Shown here: one piece after another, positions 25,850-33,315 of the stretch
How the letters are laid out: each line of letters opens with the position of its first letter
How positions within the stretch are numbered: the first letter of the stretch is position 1
Assembly (NCBI GenBank): GCA_963823845.1
Contig: CAWGND010000016.1
Location: forward strand, 1-64,000
DNA from: Alloacidobacterium sp963823845
GTDB taxonomy: Bacteria; Acidobacteriota; Terriglobia; Terriglobales; Acidobacteriaceae
Length of the DNA: 64,000 nt
Direction of reading: 5' to 3'
Translations under genes and position numbers: made by a program
The notes under the pieces: model-generated
Seen by the model: the letters and a program-made list of their open reading frames with translations, nothing else
What the model was told of the DNA's origin: nothing
Database searches by the model: none

Positions 25850-26759
25850 ACCCATAAGTCTCATAGCGGGTCGAGAGCTTTCCGCCCTTCACGTCGACGA
25901 CGGTAAACCCCTCGGGAGTGCCCATCCTTGTGCCGTGCCACCAGTTGCCGCACACCGCACCACTCGTGATGTAGGGCACGCCCTTCCACATCACGGTCTC
26001 GTTGATGTGAGTGTGGCCCTGCAGTACGCCAAGGACATTGTGGCCCTCGAACAAAGCAATCACTTCGTCTGCATTTGCGACGCTCAACCCATGGTGCTTC
26101 GGCTCGGTTGCCGGCACTGGCACATAAGAATTGAAGGCCGTCACCAATGGAATATGCACAGAAACAATCACCGGCGCTGCGGCCGGCAATGCCTTCAAAT
26201 CGGCAGCAAGCCACTGGAGTTGCGCCGCGTCCACGCGCCCCTCGTAGGCGCGGTCATCCGTAATCCCAATCGAATCCAGAACAATGAAGTGCACACCTTT
26301 GTGATCGAACGAGTAGTACGTTTTGCCAAAGCGCTCTTCGTACATCTTTTTGCCATAGAGCGAGTCAGATTCAGGGCTCACGCCACTCGCCGGGTAGACG
26401 CCAAATACATCGTGGTTGCCGATCGCGTGATACAGCTTCATCCCCAGATCCTGCTCCGTCTTCGCATAGAGATCGTAGAGGCTGGTAGCCCGCTTGCGGC
26501 TCACCCCCAGCGAGTCGAAGACATGATCGCCGCCCTGAATCGCAAAATCACTCTTGATTGTGCGCGCCTTCTTGAAGCATTGATCGCAACCTGCGGCAGC
26601 ATTCAGTTCGGGCTGCAGATGCGTGTCCGTCAAAAAGAGAAACGTGAAGTCTTTCGGCGCTTCGGCGGCGAGTCCTCCAAAAAGCGATGCGGGAGTTACC
26701 GCTGCAAGCCCTGCCGCTCCTGTCAGAGCTAGGAACTTTCTGCGATTCAAAGTGGTCAT
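25821..26759 (-). CDS. Tat-exported metallophosphoesterase
   Basis: The product has 312 residues. The N-terminus has a twin-arginine signal (RRKFLALTGAAGLAAVTPAS). Calcineurin-like metal motifs occur in order: TDTHLQ (about residue 45), GGDHVF (about 77), GNHDVF (about 115), VHIPL (about 202) and GHTHIN (about 249). It is therefore a two-metal phosphoesterase acting in the periplasm on an unknown phosphoester. The full length and all ligands are present. Confidence 0.9.
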   Translation of the reverse strand: MTTLNRRKFLALTGAAGLAAVTPASLFGGLAAEAPKDFTFLFLTDTHLQPELNAAAGCDQCFKKARTIKSDFAIQGGDHVFDSLGVSRKRATSLYDLYAKTEQDLGMKLYHAIGNHDVFGVYPASGVSPESDSLYGKKMYEERFGKTYYSFDHKGVHFIVLDSIGITDDRAYEGRVDAAQLQWLAADLKALPAAAPVIVSVHIPLVTAFNSYVPVPATEPKHHGLSVANADEVIALFEGHNVLGVLQGHTHINETVMWKGVPYITSGAVCGNWWHGTRMGTPEGFTVVDVKGGKLSTRYETYGFKSVDPQNT

Positions 26760-26822
26760 GATTTCAGAATCTACGCTCGCTGCTTACCGAACATCAATAT
26801 CCGTTAAAACAACCGCTGCGGA

Positions 26823-26853
26823 GCAAGCCAACGAAGGCTTGAATGGGGCACCC
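26823..26853 (+). repeat. GGGGCACCC-tailed hairpin
   Basis: GCAAGCC, loop AACGAA, GGCTTGAATGGGGCACCC. The 5' CCCA part is missing, so this is a shortened copy of the 21984 type. Confidence 0.55.
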
Positions 26854-26923
26854 TGCCGTCGTGCTGCTTGGATCGGGATAGGATGAGACATGGGCCACTC
26901 GCCCAGCCCACCGGAGGGTCGGC

Positions 26924-27322
26924 ATGCCTCCTCAGTCCGAAGGAATCCTCGAGTCGTCGCTGTACGTCACGGATGTGGCTGTTTCCGCTCGGTTTTACGA
27001 GAGAATCTTCGGGTTTCACATCATCAGCGACTTCGGAGAACGCGGCTGCGCAATGCAAGCCGGCAATCGCCAGGTCTTATTGCTCTTTAAGAAGGGCGCT
27101 TCGCTCCAGATTCAATCTCCGCATGACGGCAGCGGCGAGCTTCATGTCGCCTTCGCGATTCCCACTTCTGAGCTGACGAGTTGGGAAGCGTGGCTGGCGG
27201 AGAACGGAATCGCAGTTGAAGAGAAGTGCACGTGGGAGCGCGGTGGCCAGAGCCTGTATTTTCGGGATCCGGACCGCCATCTGGTGGAAATCGCTACGCC
27301 GGGTGTCTGGTCGATTTATTGA
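26924..27322 (+). CDS. VOC-superfamily (glyoxalase-like) protein
   Basis: The product has 132 residues, with paired beta-alpha-beta modules: LESSLYVTDVAVSARFYERI at residues 9-28, LHVAFAIP at about 73, and a C-terminal LYFRDPDRHLVEIATPG with the conserved metal-binding E. This is the pattern of glyoxalase/dioxygenase-type VOC proteins. The substrate is unknown. Confidence 0.85.
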   Translation: MPPQSEGILESSLYVTDVAVSARFYERIFGFHIISDFGERGCAMQAGNRQVLLLFKKGASLQIQSPHDGSGELHVAFAIPTSELTSWEAWLAENGIAVEEKCTWERGGQSLYFRDPDRHLVEIATPGVWSIY

Positions 27323-27365
27323 GGTTTAAAGATTGTATAGGGTGCCCCGTGCTACCGGTCGCTCC

Positions 27366-27411
27366 TAAACTACCCCCACTCAAGCTAAAAACAGGGCTTG
27401 GATGGGCCCCT
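27366..27411 (+). repeat. GGGCCCC-tailed hairpin
   Basis: CCCACTCAAGC, loop, GGGCTTGGATGGGCCCC. Variant of the same family. Confidence 0.5.
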
Positions 27412-27569
27412 CGTCCATCGATGTAGGCGAAAAACCAATTCCAGCGGCGAAGGTTCAGGAGCTTTCGCGCATCGTCAATACCGAATTTGTGCAGCGCGGC
27501 GTGATTAATTTCCAAAAGCCGGGAATATCTTAGAATGCGCACGATAGTGGAAGGCAAGGACGCGGTTGC

Positions 27570-27632
27570 TGCTGCGTTTGAGAAGAGCTGGGTTTTGCAG
27601 TTTACCCTCATTCCCGATTACTGGAGCGGCAC
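27570..27632 (+). pseudogene. Relic of a vapC-like gene
   Basis: In one frame this reads FEKSWVLQFTLIPDYWSG, matching LKKSRVVQFTFIPDDQDV of the VapC at 20845-21246; the DNA is also clearly alike. No start, catalytic residues or flanking frame remain. The rest of the 27323-27642 gap holds only the hairpin at 27366. Confidence 0.55.
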
Positions 27633-27642
27633 TCCGACTAAT

Positions 27643-28113
27643 TCACCCACGTGGAGACTTCGCATGAAGTTGCTCCGCTGCTCGCTGCAGGCGGGTCAGC
27701 GAGTCTAACGGGCCGGAGTCGAGTCTGCGACGCACGAGAAAATGCGTTAACGCGCCACGCCATCCTTTGGGAAAGCCAAAATTACAGTGATAGTTGACGC
27801 GGCATTGATTCTGTCCCACCGGCACACAGGTTAAGTTTTCCTGCACAGTGATGCCAAAGGGGAATCGCGCATCGAGGCCGAGCTTGTAATTCAGTGCGTC
27901 GATCTCGAGGTACCGGAACTGTAATTTCAAGTGCAGAAACTGTAGGCCAGACTCTGCGAAAACTGTTTGTCCCGCCACAGCAGGCCCGGCAGGATCGACG
28001 GCTGTAATACGCACCTTGTAGAAATCGCCCCATCCTTCCGGACGCGTAAGAAGAGTCCAGACAAGCTCCACTGGCGCATTGACGATACTAGTCGGGCAAC
28101 TGGCGTAGTTCAT
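27643..28113 (-). CDS. SRPBCC/START-like ligand-binding protein
   Basis: Taken from ATG 28113 (MNYASCPTSIVNAPVELVWT), the natural start of the fold; the frame is open to 28224, and ATG 28161 is an alternative. The 156-residue product begins with the helix-grip signature VNAPVELVWTLLTRPEGWGD and continues with long beta strands and a C-terminal helix (SLTRLQRAAEQLHAK). It should bind a hydrophobic ligand. No enzymatic residues can be named. Confidence 0.75.
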   Translation of the reverse strand: MNYASCPTSIVNAPVELVWTLLTRPEGWGDFYKVRITAVDPAGPAVAGQTVFAESGLQFLHLKLQFRYLEIDALNYKLGLDARFPFGITVQENLTCVPVGQNQCRVNYHCNFGFPKGWRGALTHFLVRRRLDSGPLDSLTRLQRAAEQLHAKSPRG

Positions 28114-28167
28114 AGCAGCAGCCTGTTTAGAGGATATTACGTCGTTAAGCGAGTTGCGCATGGGTGT

Positions 28168-28260
28168 CCCACATCTCGATTTTGAGATGTGGATTAGGAT
28201 GATCCACATGTCTTTACGAGACATGGGCCAAAGTTAGACCTGGGCCACCCGCCGTGGGGC
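28168..28260 (+). repeat. Two hairpins of the tail family in series
   Basis: CCCACATCTC, loop, GAGATGTGG (28169-28194), then CCACATGTCT, loop, GAGACATGGGCC (about 28204-28230), and further on CTGGGCCACCC. The first stem uses the same CACATCTC/GAGATGTG sequence as the copy at 32332. Confidence 0.5.
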
Positions 28261-28456
28261 GTATGTTCTTTATCTCGTATTCACGTTGCTGAAGCCAATC
28301 ATGAGCAAGGAGGGGCCAAGAAGAGCTTTATGTTGCATCTCGAGCGGACACAGCACTTTGAGGGCGTCTTTAGTCTTTTTTCCTGTGGTGAGTCCCTTGC
28401 ATTGCATCCGCCCCTGTGATACAAACTAAACATTCAAGTTTGCTCCTTGTGAGCGA
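28261..28456. other. Gene-free upstream region of the riboswitch
   Basis: No gene is seen. It should contain the promoter of the SAM-controlled operon; I cannot assign -35/-10 boxes with confidence. Confidence 0.4.
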
Positions 28457-28457
28457 G

Positions 28458-28687
28458 CCTGAATTTCATGCAGAGTGGCTGAGGGACGGGCCCTGTGACG
28501 CCACGACAACCGGCTCGAGCAATTTGAGACATCGGTGTCAACTCTCGCTCACCTTAAGTGGTGGGGAACATGAGATTCGGGGTGCAGGCTGTATCGCATC
28601 TCGCTAAATCCCAGGTGTTAAGTAGTAAAGCTGTACCAATAGAGTTGTCGTCACGCAGTGCCCGTGCAATTGTTGCACCCGTTTTTA
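28458..28687 (+). promoter_or_regulatory. SAM-I (S-box) riboswitch with transcription attenuator
   Basis: The aptamer matches the S-box consensus: AGAGTGGCTGAGGGACGGGCCC (at about 28472-28493; shown in part: GAGGGACGGGCCC), GACGCC, CAACC, then GGTGTCAACTC and GGGGAACATGAGA. P1 is a 13-bp stem, 28458-28470 with 28569-28581, two pairs being G-U. An expression platform follows: GGGTGCA at 28580-28586 can pair with TGCACCC at 28674-28680 (antiterminator). Alternatively GTGCAA/TTGCAC at 28664-28678 forms a hairpin followed by five T (terminator). P1 and the antiterminator share bases, so SAM binding should cause termination upstream of the thrC-like gene. Confidence 0.88.
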
Positions 28688-28728
28688 GTCGACGGGTTCA
28701 TGAAGCCGCTCTCGGATGCGAGGGTAGA

Positions 28729-30000
28729 ATGGCTTTATCTTACGAGTTGTGTTGTCGGGAATGTGGGAAGCGGTATGAAAATCAGCCGCTCTCGATTTGT
28801 GACGAGTGTTTCTCGCCGCTGGAAGTTGTTGTAGATCTGGACGCCGCCAAAAAGACGGTGACGCGCGCGTCGATTGCGCAGGGTCCTACCAATATGTGGC
28901 GCTACCAGGCGCTGCTGCCGGTCCCCGAAGATTATGTTCCGCAGACGCCTGCGGGATGGACGCCGCTGCTGAAGGCTCCGCGCCTCGCAGACAGGATCGG
29001 CGCGAAGAATCTTTACATTAAGAATGACGCCGTGTGCATGCCCACGCTGAGCTTTAAGGATCGCGTGGTGGCGGTGGCGTTGGCGAATGCCCAGGCGTTC
29101 GGGTTCGATACGGTCGGCTGCTCGTCGACGGGGAACCTGGCAAACTCGGTGGCGGCGCAGGCGGCGCGGCTGGGGCTGAAGACTTACATTCTGGTTCCGG
29201 CGGACCTCGAAGCGGCGAAGATTCTCAATACTCAAGTCTATGGCGCGAACCTGATTCGCATTGACGGCAACTATGACCACGTGAACCGGCTCTCATCACA
29301 GATTGCGGACCGCTTCAACTGGGGATTTGTGAATGTGAATCTGCGGCCCTACTACGCGGAAGGCTCGAAGACAGTGGGCTTTGAGATCGCGGAGCAGCTG
29401 GGCTGGCGCTTGCCGGACAACGTGGTGGTGCCGATGGCGGGCGGGTCGCTGATTACGAAGATTCGCAAGGCCTTTAAGGAGCTGATTGCGCTGGGGCTGG
29501 TGGAGGCGAAGGATATTCGCTTCTTTGGCGCGCAGGCTACAGGATGCTCGCCGATCGCTCGGGCAGTAAAGACGGGCGCGGATCATATTGAGCCGCAGCG
29601 GCCTTCGACCATTGCGCGCTCGCTGGCGATTGGGAATCCGGCGGATGGTGTGTATGCGGCGAAGGCGATTCGCGAGAGCGGTGGCTGGGCCGAGGATGTG
29701 TCGGATGTCGAGATTGTCGCCGGTATTCAGGAACTGGCGGAGACGGAAGGCATCTTTACCGAAACGGCTGGTGGCGTGACCACCGCGGTCACAGCCAGGC
29801 TGTATGCGCATGGGCGCATCAAGGCGGATGAGCTGACGGTGACTTGCATCACGGGCAACGGGTTGAAGACGACCGATGTGCTGGCGGGTGCGTATGAGGC
29901 GGAGGTGCCGATTCGTCCGCGGCTGACGGATTTTGAGAATTACATCAACGAAATTAAAGAATTGAACGAGCTTGTATCGGGAGGCGTCGATGTCCGTTAG
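28729..30000 (+). CDS. thrC: Threonine-synthase-like PLP enzyme under SAM riboswitch control
   Basis: From ATG 28729 the product has 423 residues; the frame is open upstream but that part is the riboswitch leader. It has an N-terminal zinc ribbon CRECGKRYENQPLSICDEC (C-x2-C ... C-x2-C), the PLP lysine in TLSFKDRV (about residue 109), CSSTGNLANS and a PLP-phosphate-binding region GGSLITKIRK. This is the fold of threonine synthase, which converts O-phosphohomoserine to threonine. However, the SAM riboswitch and the overlapping MoaD/ThiS-like gene argue for sulfur metabolism. A thiocarboxylate-dependent homocysteine synthase acting on O-phosphohomoserine is a possible role (inference, by analogy with CysM/CysO). 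Confidence 0.85.
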   Translation: MALSYELCCRECGKRYENQPLSICDECFSPLEVVVDLDAAKKTVTRASIAQGPTNMWRYQALLPVPEDYVPQTPAGWTPLLKAPRLADRIGAKNLYIKNDAVCMPTLSFKDRVVAVALANAQAFGFDTVGCSSTGNLANSVAAQAARLGLKTYILVPADLEAAKILNTQVYGANLIRIDGNYDHVNRLSSQIADRFNWGFVNVNLRPYYAEGSKTVGFEIAEQLGWRLPDNVVVPMAGGSLITKIRKAFKELIALGLVEAKDIRFFGAQATGCSPIARAVKTGADHIEPQRPSTIARSLAIGNPADGVYAAKAIRESGGWAEDVSDVEIVAGIQELAETEGIFTETAGGVTTAVTARLYAHGRIKADELTVTCITGNGLKTTDVLAGAYEAEVPIRPRLTDFENYINEIKELNELVSGGVDVR

Positions 30001-30314
30001 AGTTTTGTTGCCAAATGCGTTTCAGAAGCACACGAATGGCGCGAAGGAGTTGCAGTCGAGCGCGACGAATTTGCCGCAGCTGCTGGATGAGATCGAGACG
30101 ACGCTTTCCGGCGCTGAAGACGCATCTGCGCGATGAGACGGGACAGGTGCGGCGGTTTATCAATTTTTATGTCAATGAGGAAGATATTCGCTTTCTGGGC
30201 AATGAGAAGTATGCGTTCAAGGATGGCGATGAGGTGCTGGTGATTCCTTCGATTGCCGGCGGGTCCTGCTCTTGCTGCTCGTATTGTGGGCAGGAAGAAT
30301 GCACCTGCTGTTAA
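29990..30314 (+). pseudogene. MoaD/ThiS-like sulfur carrier with Cys-rich tail, frameshifted
   Basis: The ATG at 29990 overlaps the end of the thrC-like gene by 11 bases. The first frame reads MSVRVLLPNAFQKHTNGAKE ... LLDEIETT and then goes out of frame at about 30098-30105, where one base seems inserted. The next frame reads FPALKTHLRDETGQVRRF, NFYVNEEDIRFLG, DGDEVLVIPSIAGG, the beta-grasp fold ending in the diglycine that is adenylated or thiocarboxylated. Unusually it continues SCSCCSYCGQEECTCC: seven Cys in 16 residues after GG. Carriers with residues after GG need proteolytic trimming. The frameshift may be a real mutation or a sequencing error. Confidence 0.75.
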
Positions 30315-30452
30315 GTTCCCCTCCCCAAATGCCTCAGGAATGCGCGGATTTCGGTCCGCGCATTTTTGGTTTGGGCCTGAATTCCTGACGAAAATTTGAC
30401 GGTTTTGTTTTGCGCTGGCTCTTGCGTGAGCAAATTTGTACGCGTAGGATTC

Positions 30453-30477
30453 AAACAGTTGTTTGAAACGATCGTTT
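30453..30477 (+). promoter_or_regulatory. Probable operator for the TetR-type regulator
   Basis: Two palindromes of the form AAAC-N4-GTTT stand one helix-turn apart: AAACAGTTGTTT (30453-30464) and AAACGATCGTTT (30466-30477), 11 bases before the regulator ATG. The position suggests autorepression of the export operon. Confidence 0.65.
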
Positions 30478-30487
30478 AAATAAAAAC

Positions 30488-31189
30488 ATGGTTGCTAAGA
30501 AGAGGGTTGGGAAGACAGTGCGGGCGAAGCCTGTCCGCACACCGGAGCCGGAGGATGCGCGCGGGCGGCTGATTGATTCGGCGATTGCTCTGTTCGCAGA
30601 GAAGGGCTACGAGGGGACCAGTGTGCGCGATCTAGCGACCGCTGCAGGCGTGAATGTGGCTGCGGTGAGCTATCACTTCGGCAGCAAGGATGAGCTGTAC
30701 CACGAGGCTCTGCGGGCGTGCCTGGCTCCGTGCGGCGAGATGCGGGAGCGGATGCAGGTTCATCTGGATGCGGCGCTGCGCACGAAGACGCGCAAGGCAG
30801 CGGAAGAGGCGCTGCGGAGATGTATTCAGGATTTTCTTGGAGTGCTGGTGTCGCCGGCAGCCAGGCACAGTCATCTGGTGATGCGCGAGCAATCGGAAGG
30901 GAAACCGCGTTTCGAGCCGGTGATTCGGGAGTTCTTTCAGCCGGTGGGGAGCATTCTGCAGCAAGTGATTTTGATGCTTGCGCCGGGTCTTTCTGACATG
31001 CAGGTATTCATGGTGATCTCGGGGATTATCGGTCAGTGTTTGCATATCTATAAGGCGCGTGTGTCGTATCGTGTGCTGGCCGGAGTGGATTCGCATAGCC
31101 CGGAGTATATTGAGACGGTTTCGAAGCACATTGCGCATTTGACGGCGCTTGGGTTGCGCGGGCTGGAGCGCGAGAAAGGGGCGAGCTAG
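30488..31189 (+). CDS. TetR/AcrR-family regulator (CecR-like)
   Basis: This 233-residue protein has an N-terminal HTH domain (ARGRLIDSAIALFAEKGYEG, then VRDLATAAGVNVAAVSYHFG, about residues 25-70). The C-terminal domain resembles DUF1956 of E. coli CecR/YbiH, which controls the YbhGFSR ABC exporter. The next three genes here encode exactly such a DevC/ABC/HlyD exporter and start 2 bases after its stop, so it very likely regulates them. The basic N-terminal extension (KKRVGKTVRAKPVR) is usual for the group. Confidence 0.88.
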   Translation: MVAKKRVGKTVRAKPVRTPEPEDARGRLIDSAIALFAEKGYEGTSVRDLATAAGVNVAAVSYHFGSKDELYHEALRACLAPCGEMRERMQVHLDAALRTKTRKAAEEALRRCIQDFLGVLVSPAARHSHLVMREQSEGKPRFEPVIREFFQPVGSILQQVILMLAPGLSDMQVFMVISGIIGQCLHIYKARVSYRVLAGVDSHSPEYIETVSKHIAHLTALGLRGLEREKGAS

Positions 31190-31191
31190 CA

Positions 31192-32316
31192 ATGTGGAAG
31201 ATTGCGATCAAGATGCTGATGGGCGACCGTAGCAAGTACTTCACGCTGGTGAGCAGTCTGATTGTCGTCTCGTTTCTGTTTCTGCAGCAGGGATCGATTT
31301 TCTGCGGATTGATTCTGCGGACGGCGCGGCCGGTGGAAGTGGTCGGCGCGCCGATCTGGGTGAGTGATCCGCAATTGCGCAGTGTAGACGAAAGCAAGCC
31401 GCTGCTCGATACCGATCTGCAGCGAGTGCGCAGCGTTCCCGGTGTGAAGTGGGCGGTTCCGTTGTTGCTGCAATTAGTGTCGGCGCATTTGCCGGATGGG
31501 AATTTTCAGACGGTGCGGTTGTATGGGCTGGACAACGATACGTTTTTCGGTCGGCCAAAGATGATTTCGGGCAACGGGCGATTGCTGACGCAGGATCAGG
31601 CGGTGATTATCGGCAGGGCGGAGTCGGAGAAGCTGAACAATCCGAGGCCTGGCGAAGTTTTTGAAATGAACGACAACCAGGCGCGCGTGGTGGGGATTGC
31701 TGATGTGCCGAGGGATTTCTTTTCGTATCCGTTTGTGTACGCGTCGTATGACCGCGCGCTGCAATATGCGCCGCAGCAGCGGAAGCAGTTGAACTTTGTG
31801 CTGGCTGCTCCGGCGGATGGTTTGCCGCTGACCGAGGTGACGCGACGGATTCGCGAAAGGACAGGGCTGGCGGCGTATTCTGAGCAGGAGTTTCGCTGGC
31901 TGACGATGGGCTACTACCTGAAGAACACGGGGATTCCGATCAGCATTGGGATTTCGCTGCTGATGGTGTTTCTGGTGGGCATGTCTATTGTGGGGCAAAC
32001 CTTTTATCAGTTTGCGCTGCAGAATGAGCGCTACTTTGGCGCGTTGAAGGCGATGGGGACGAGTGGGGCGACGCTTACGAAGATGATTCTGCTGCAGGCG
32101 TTGTTGGTGGGGCTGGTGGGTTACGGCGCGGGCGCAGGGTTGGGCGGCATCTTCGGTCTGATTGCGGGGGGACAGGACAGCAAGATTGCGTTTGCGACTC
32201 CCTGGCCGATGGTGGTGATCAGTTTTGTGGCGGTGATTGCGATCTGTTTGCTGTCGGCGCTGATCAGCATTCGCAAAGTGGTGAAGCTTGAACCGGCGGT
32301 GGTGTTCCGTGGGTAG
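31192..32316 (+). CDS. DevC/MacB-like ABC transporter permease
   Basis: This 374-residue inner-membrane protein has one N-terminal transmembrane helix (YFTLVSSLIVVSFLFLQQGS), a large periplasmic MacB-like domain (about residues 50-240), and three C-terminal helices: GISLLMVFLVGMSIVGQTFY, ILLQALLVGLVGYGAGAGLG and WPMVVISFVAVIAICLLSAL. It pairs with the ATPase and HlyD genes downstream as a tripartite exporter of the DevBCA/YbhGFSR type. The substrate is unknown; the TetR control suggests a toxic small molecule or lipid. Confidence 0.87.
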   Translation: MWKIAIKMLMGDRSKYFTLVSSLIVVSFLFLQQGSIFCGLILRTARPVEVVGAPIWVSDPQLRSVDESKPLLDTDLQRVRSVPGVKWAVPLLLQLVSAHLPDGNFQTVRLYGLDNDTFFGRPKMISGNGRLLTQDQAVIIGRAESEKLNNPRPGEVFEMNDNQARVVGIADVPRDFFSYPFVYASYDRALQYAPQQRKQLNFVLAAPADGLPLTEVTRRIRERTGLAAYSEQEFRWLTMGYYLKNTGIPISIGISLLMVFLVGMSIVGQTFYQFALQNERYFGALKAMGTSGATLTKMILLQALLVGLVGYGAGAGLGGIFGLIAGGQDSKIAFATPWPMVVISFVAVIAICLLSALISIRKVVKLEPAVVFRG

Positions 32317-32331
32317 TGGATGTTTGAGAAT

Positions 32332-32361
32332 CCCACATCTCTTTCGAGATGTGGGGCACCC
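32332..32361 (+). repeat. GGGGCACCC-tailed hairpin
   Basis: CCCACATCTC, loop TTTC, GAGATGTGGGGCACCC. A clean example inside the export operon, between permease and ATPase genes. Confidence 0.75.
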
Positions 32362-32402
32362 TTGTCTCAGTGGGTATGACAAATTTGTTTGGAGTTGTGG
32401 CT

Positions 32403-32440
32403 CCCACCCTTTCGCAAATGCGCGAAAGGATGGGGCACCC
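32403..32440 (+). repeat. GGGGCACCC-tailed hairpin
   Basis: CCCACCCTTTCGC, loop, GCGAAAGGATGGGGCACCC. The same stem type occurs at 34398 and 48114. Two hairpins thus stand in tandem between permease and ATPase. Confidence 0.75.
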
Positions 32441-32523
32441 CTTTTCGCGCCTTTGCTGAAGAAAGCAGATCCTTATCCTTCACTGCGTTCAGGGTCAGGA
32501 TGACAGGTTTGAGGTTAGTTGGG

Positions 32524-33315
32524 ATGAGTATGGCAACACATTCAAACGTTAGCGGATGCGATACAGAGAACGGTACGCATGCGGCTTGCTTACGGCATGT
32601 GACGAAGTTGTTTGGCGTGGGCACTACGGAGGTGCATGCGCTGGAAAATGTCGACTTCAATGTGCACACGGGCGAATTGCTGCTGCTGGTGGGGCCTTCG
32701 GGGTGTGGGAAGACGACACTGCTGAGCGTGCTGGCGGGAATTCTGGATGCGACGTGGGGTGAGGTGGACGTTTTCGGGACGCGTATCGATCAACTGAGTC
32801 AGCAGGAGAAGACGGAGTTTCGTCGAGACAATGTCGGCTTCATCTTTCAGCAGTACAACCTGCTGCCGACGCTGACGGCCGCTGAGAATGTAGCGATTCC
32901 ACTCCTGATACATCGCGTGGATTTTGATGAAGCAGTGCAGAAGGCGCGGGTTTATCTCGATAGAGTCGGCATGGCGGACCGTGCGGAGTTTCTACCTTCG
33001 CAGCTTTCGGGAGGGCAGCAACAACGCGTGGCGATTGCGCGGGCACTGATCACCGAGCCGAGGCTGATTGTGTGCGATGAGCCGACAGCAGCGCTCGATG
33101 GCGATACGGGGAAGATGATTCTGGAGATGTTTCGTTCGACGGCGCTGACGGGCGATCGCGCGATTGTGGTGGTGACGCATGACAGCCGTATCTTTCCGTA
33201 TGGCGACCGCATTGCGGAGATGCTGGATGGGCGGATTCTTTCGATTCATGAGAACGAATTATTACCGGCTCAACTGGCGGGGCATGGGGCGCCGCATGGT
33301 AAGGAGAGTGTGTGA
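32524..33315 (+). CDS. ABC transporter ATP-binding protein (export)
   Basis: The start is ATG 32524 (MSMATHSN); the frame is open to 32389 but that part covers a repeat. The 263-residue product carries Walker A GPSGCGKTT (about residue 57), a Q-loop FIFQQYNLLPT, the signature LSGGQQQRVAIARAL, Walker B LIVCDEPTAALDGD and the switch His VVTHD. It is a LolD/MacB-type ATPase. It overlaps the start of the HlyD gene by 4 bases (GTGTGATGG). Confidence 0.92.
   Translation: MSMATHSNVSGCDTENGTHAACLRHVTKLFGVGTTEVHALENVDFNVHTGELLLLVGPSGCGKTTLLSVLAGILDATWGEVDVFGTRIDQLSQQEKTEFRRDNVGFIFQQYNLLPTLTAAENVAIPLLIHRVDFDEAVQKARVYLDRVGMADRAEFLPSQLSGGQQQRVAIARALITEPRLIVCDEPTAALDGDTGKMILEMFRSTALTGDRAIVVVTHDSRIFPYGDRIAEMLDGRILSIHENELLPAQLAGHGAPHGKESV

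Noticed and set aside
28458..28687. T-box leader for threonine synthase
   Set aside because: No T-box sequence or specifier stem; the core motifs and the 13-bp P1 match the SAM-I class instead.
31474..32382. Minus-strand open frame of 302 codons
   Set aside because: Antisense to the DevC-like permease; shadow composition and no ribosome site.
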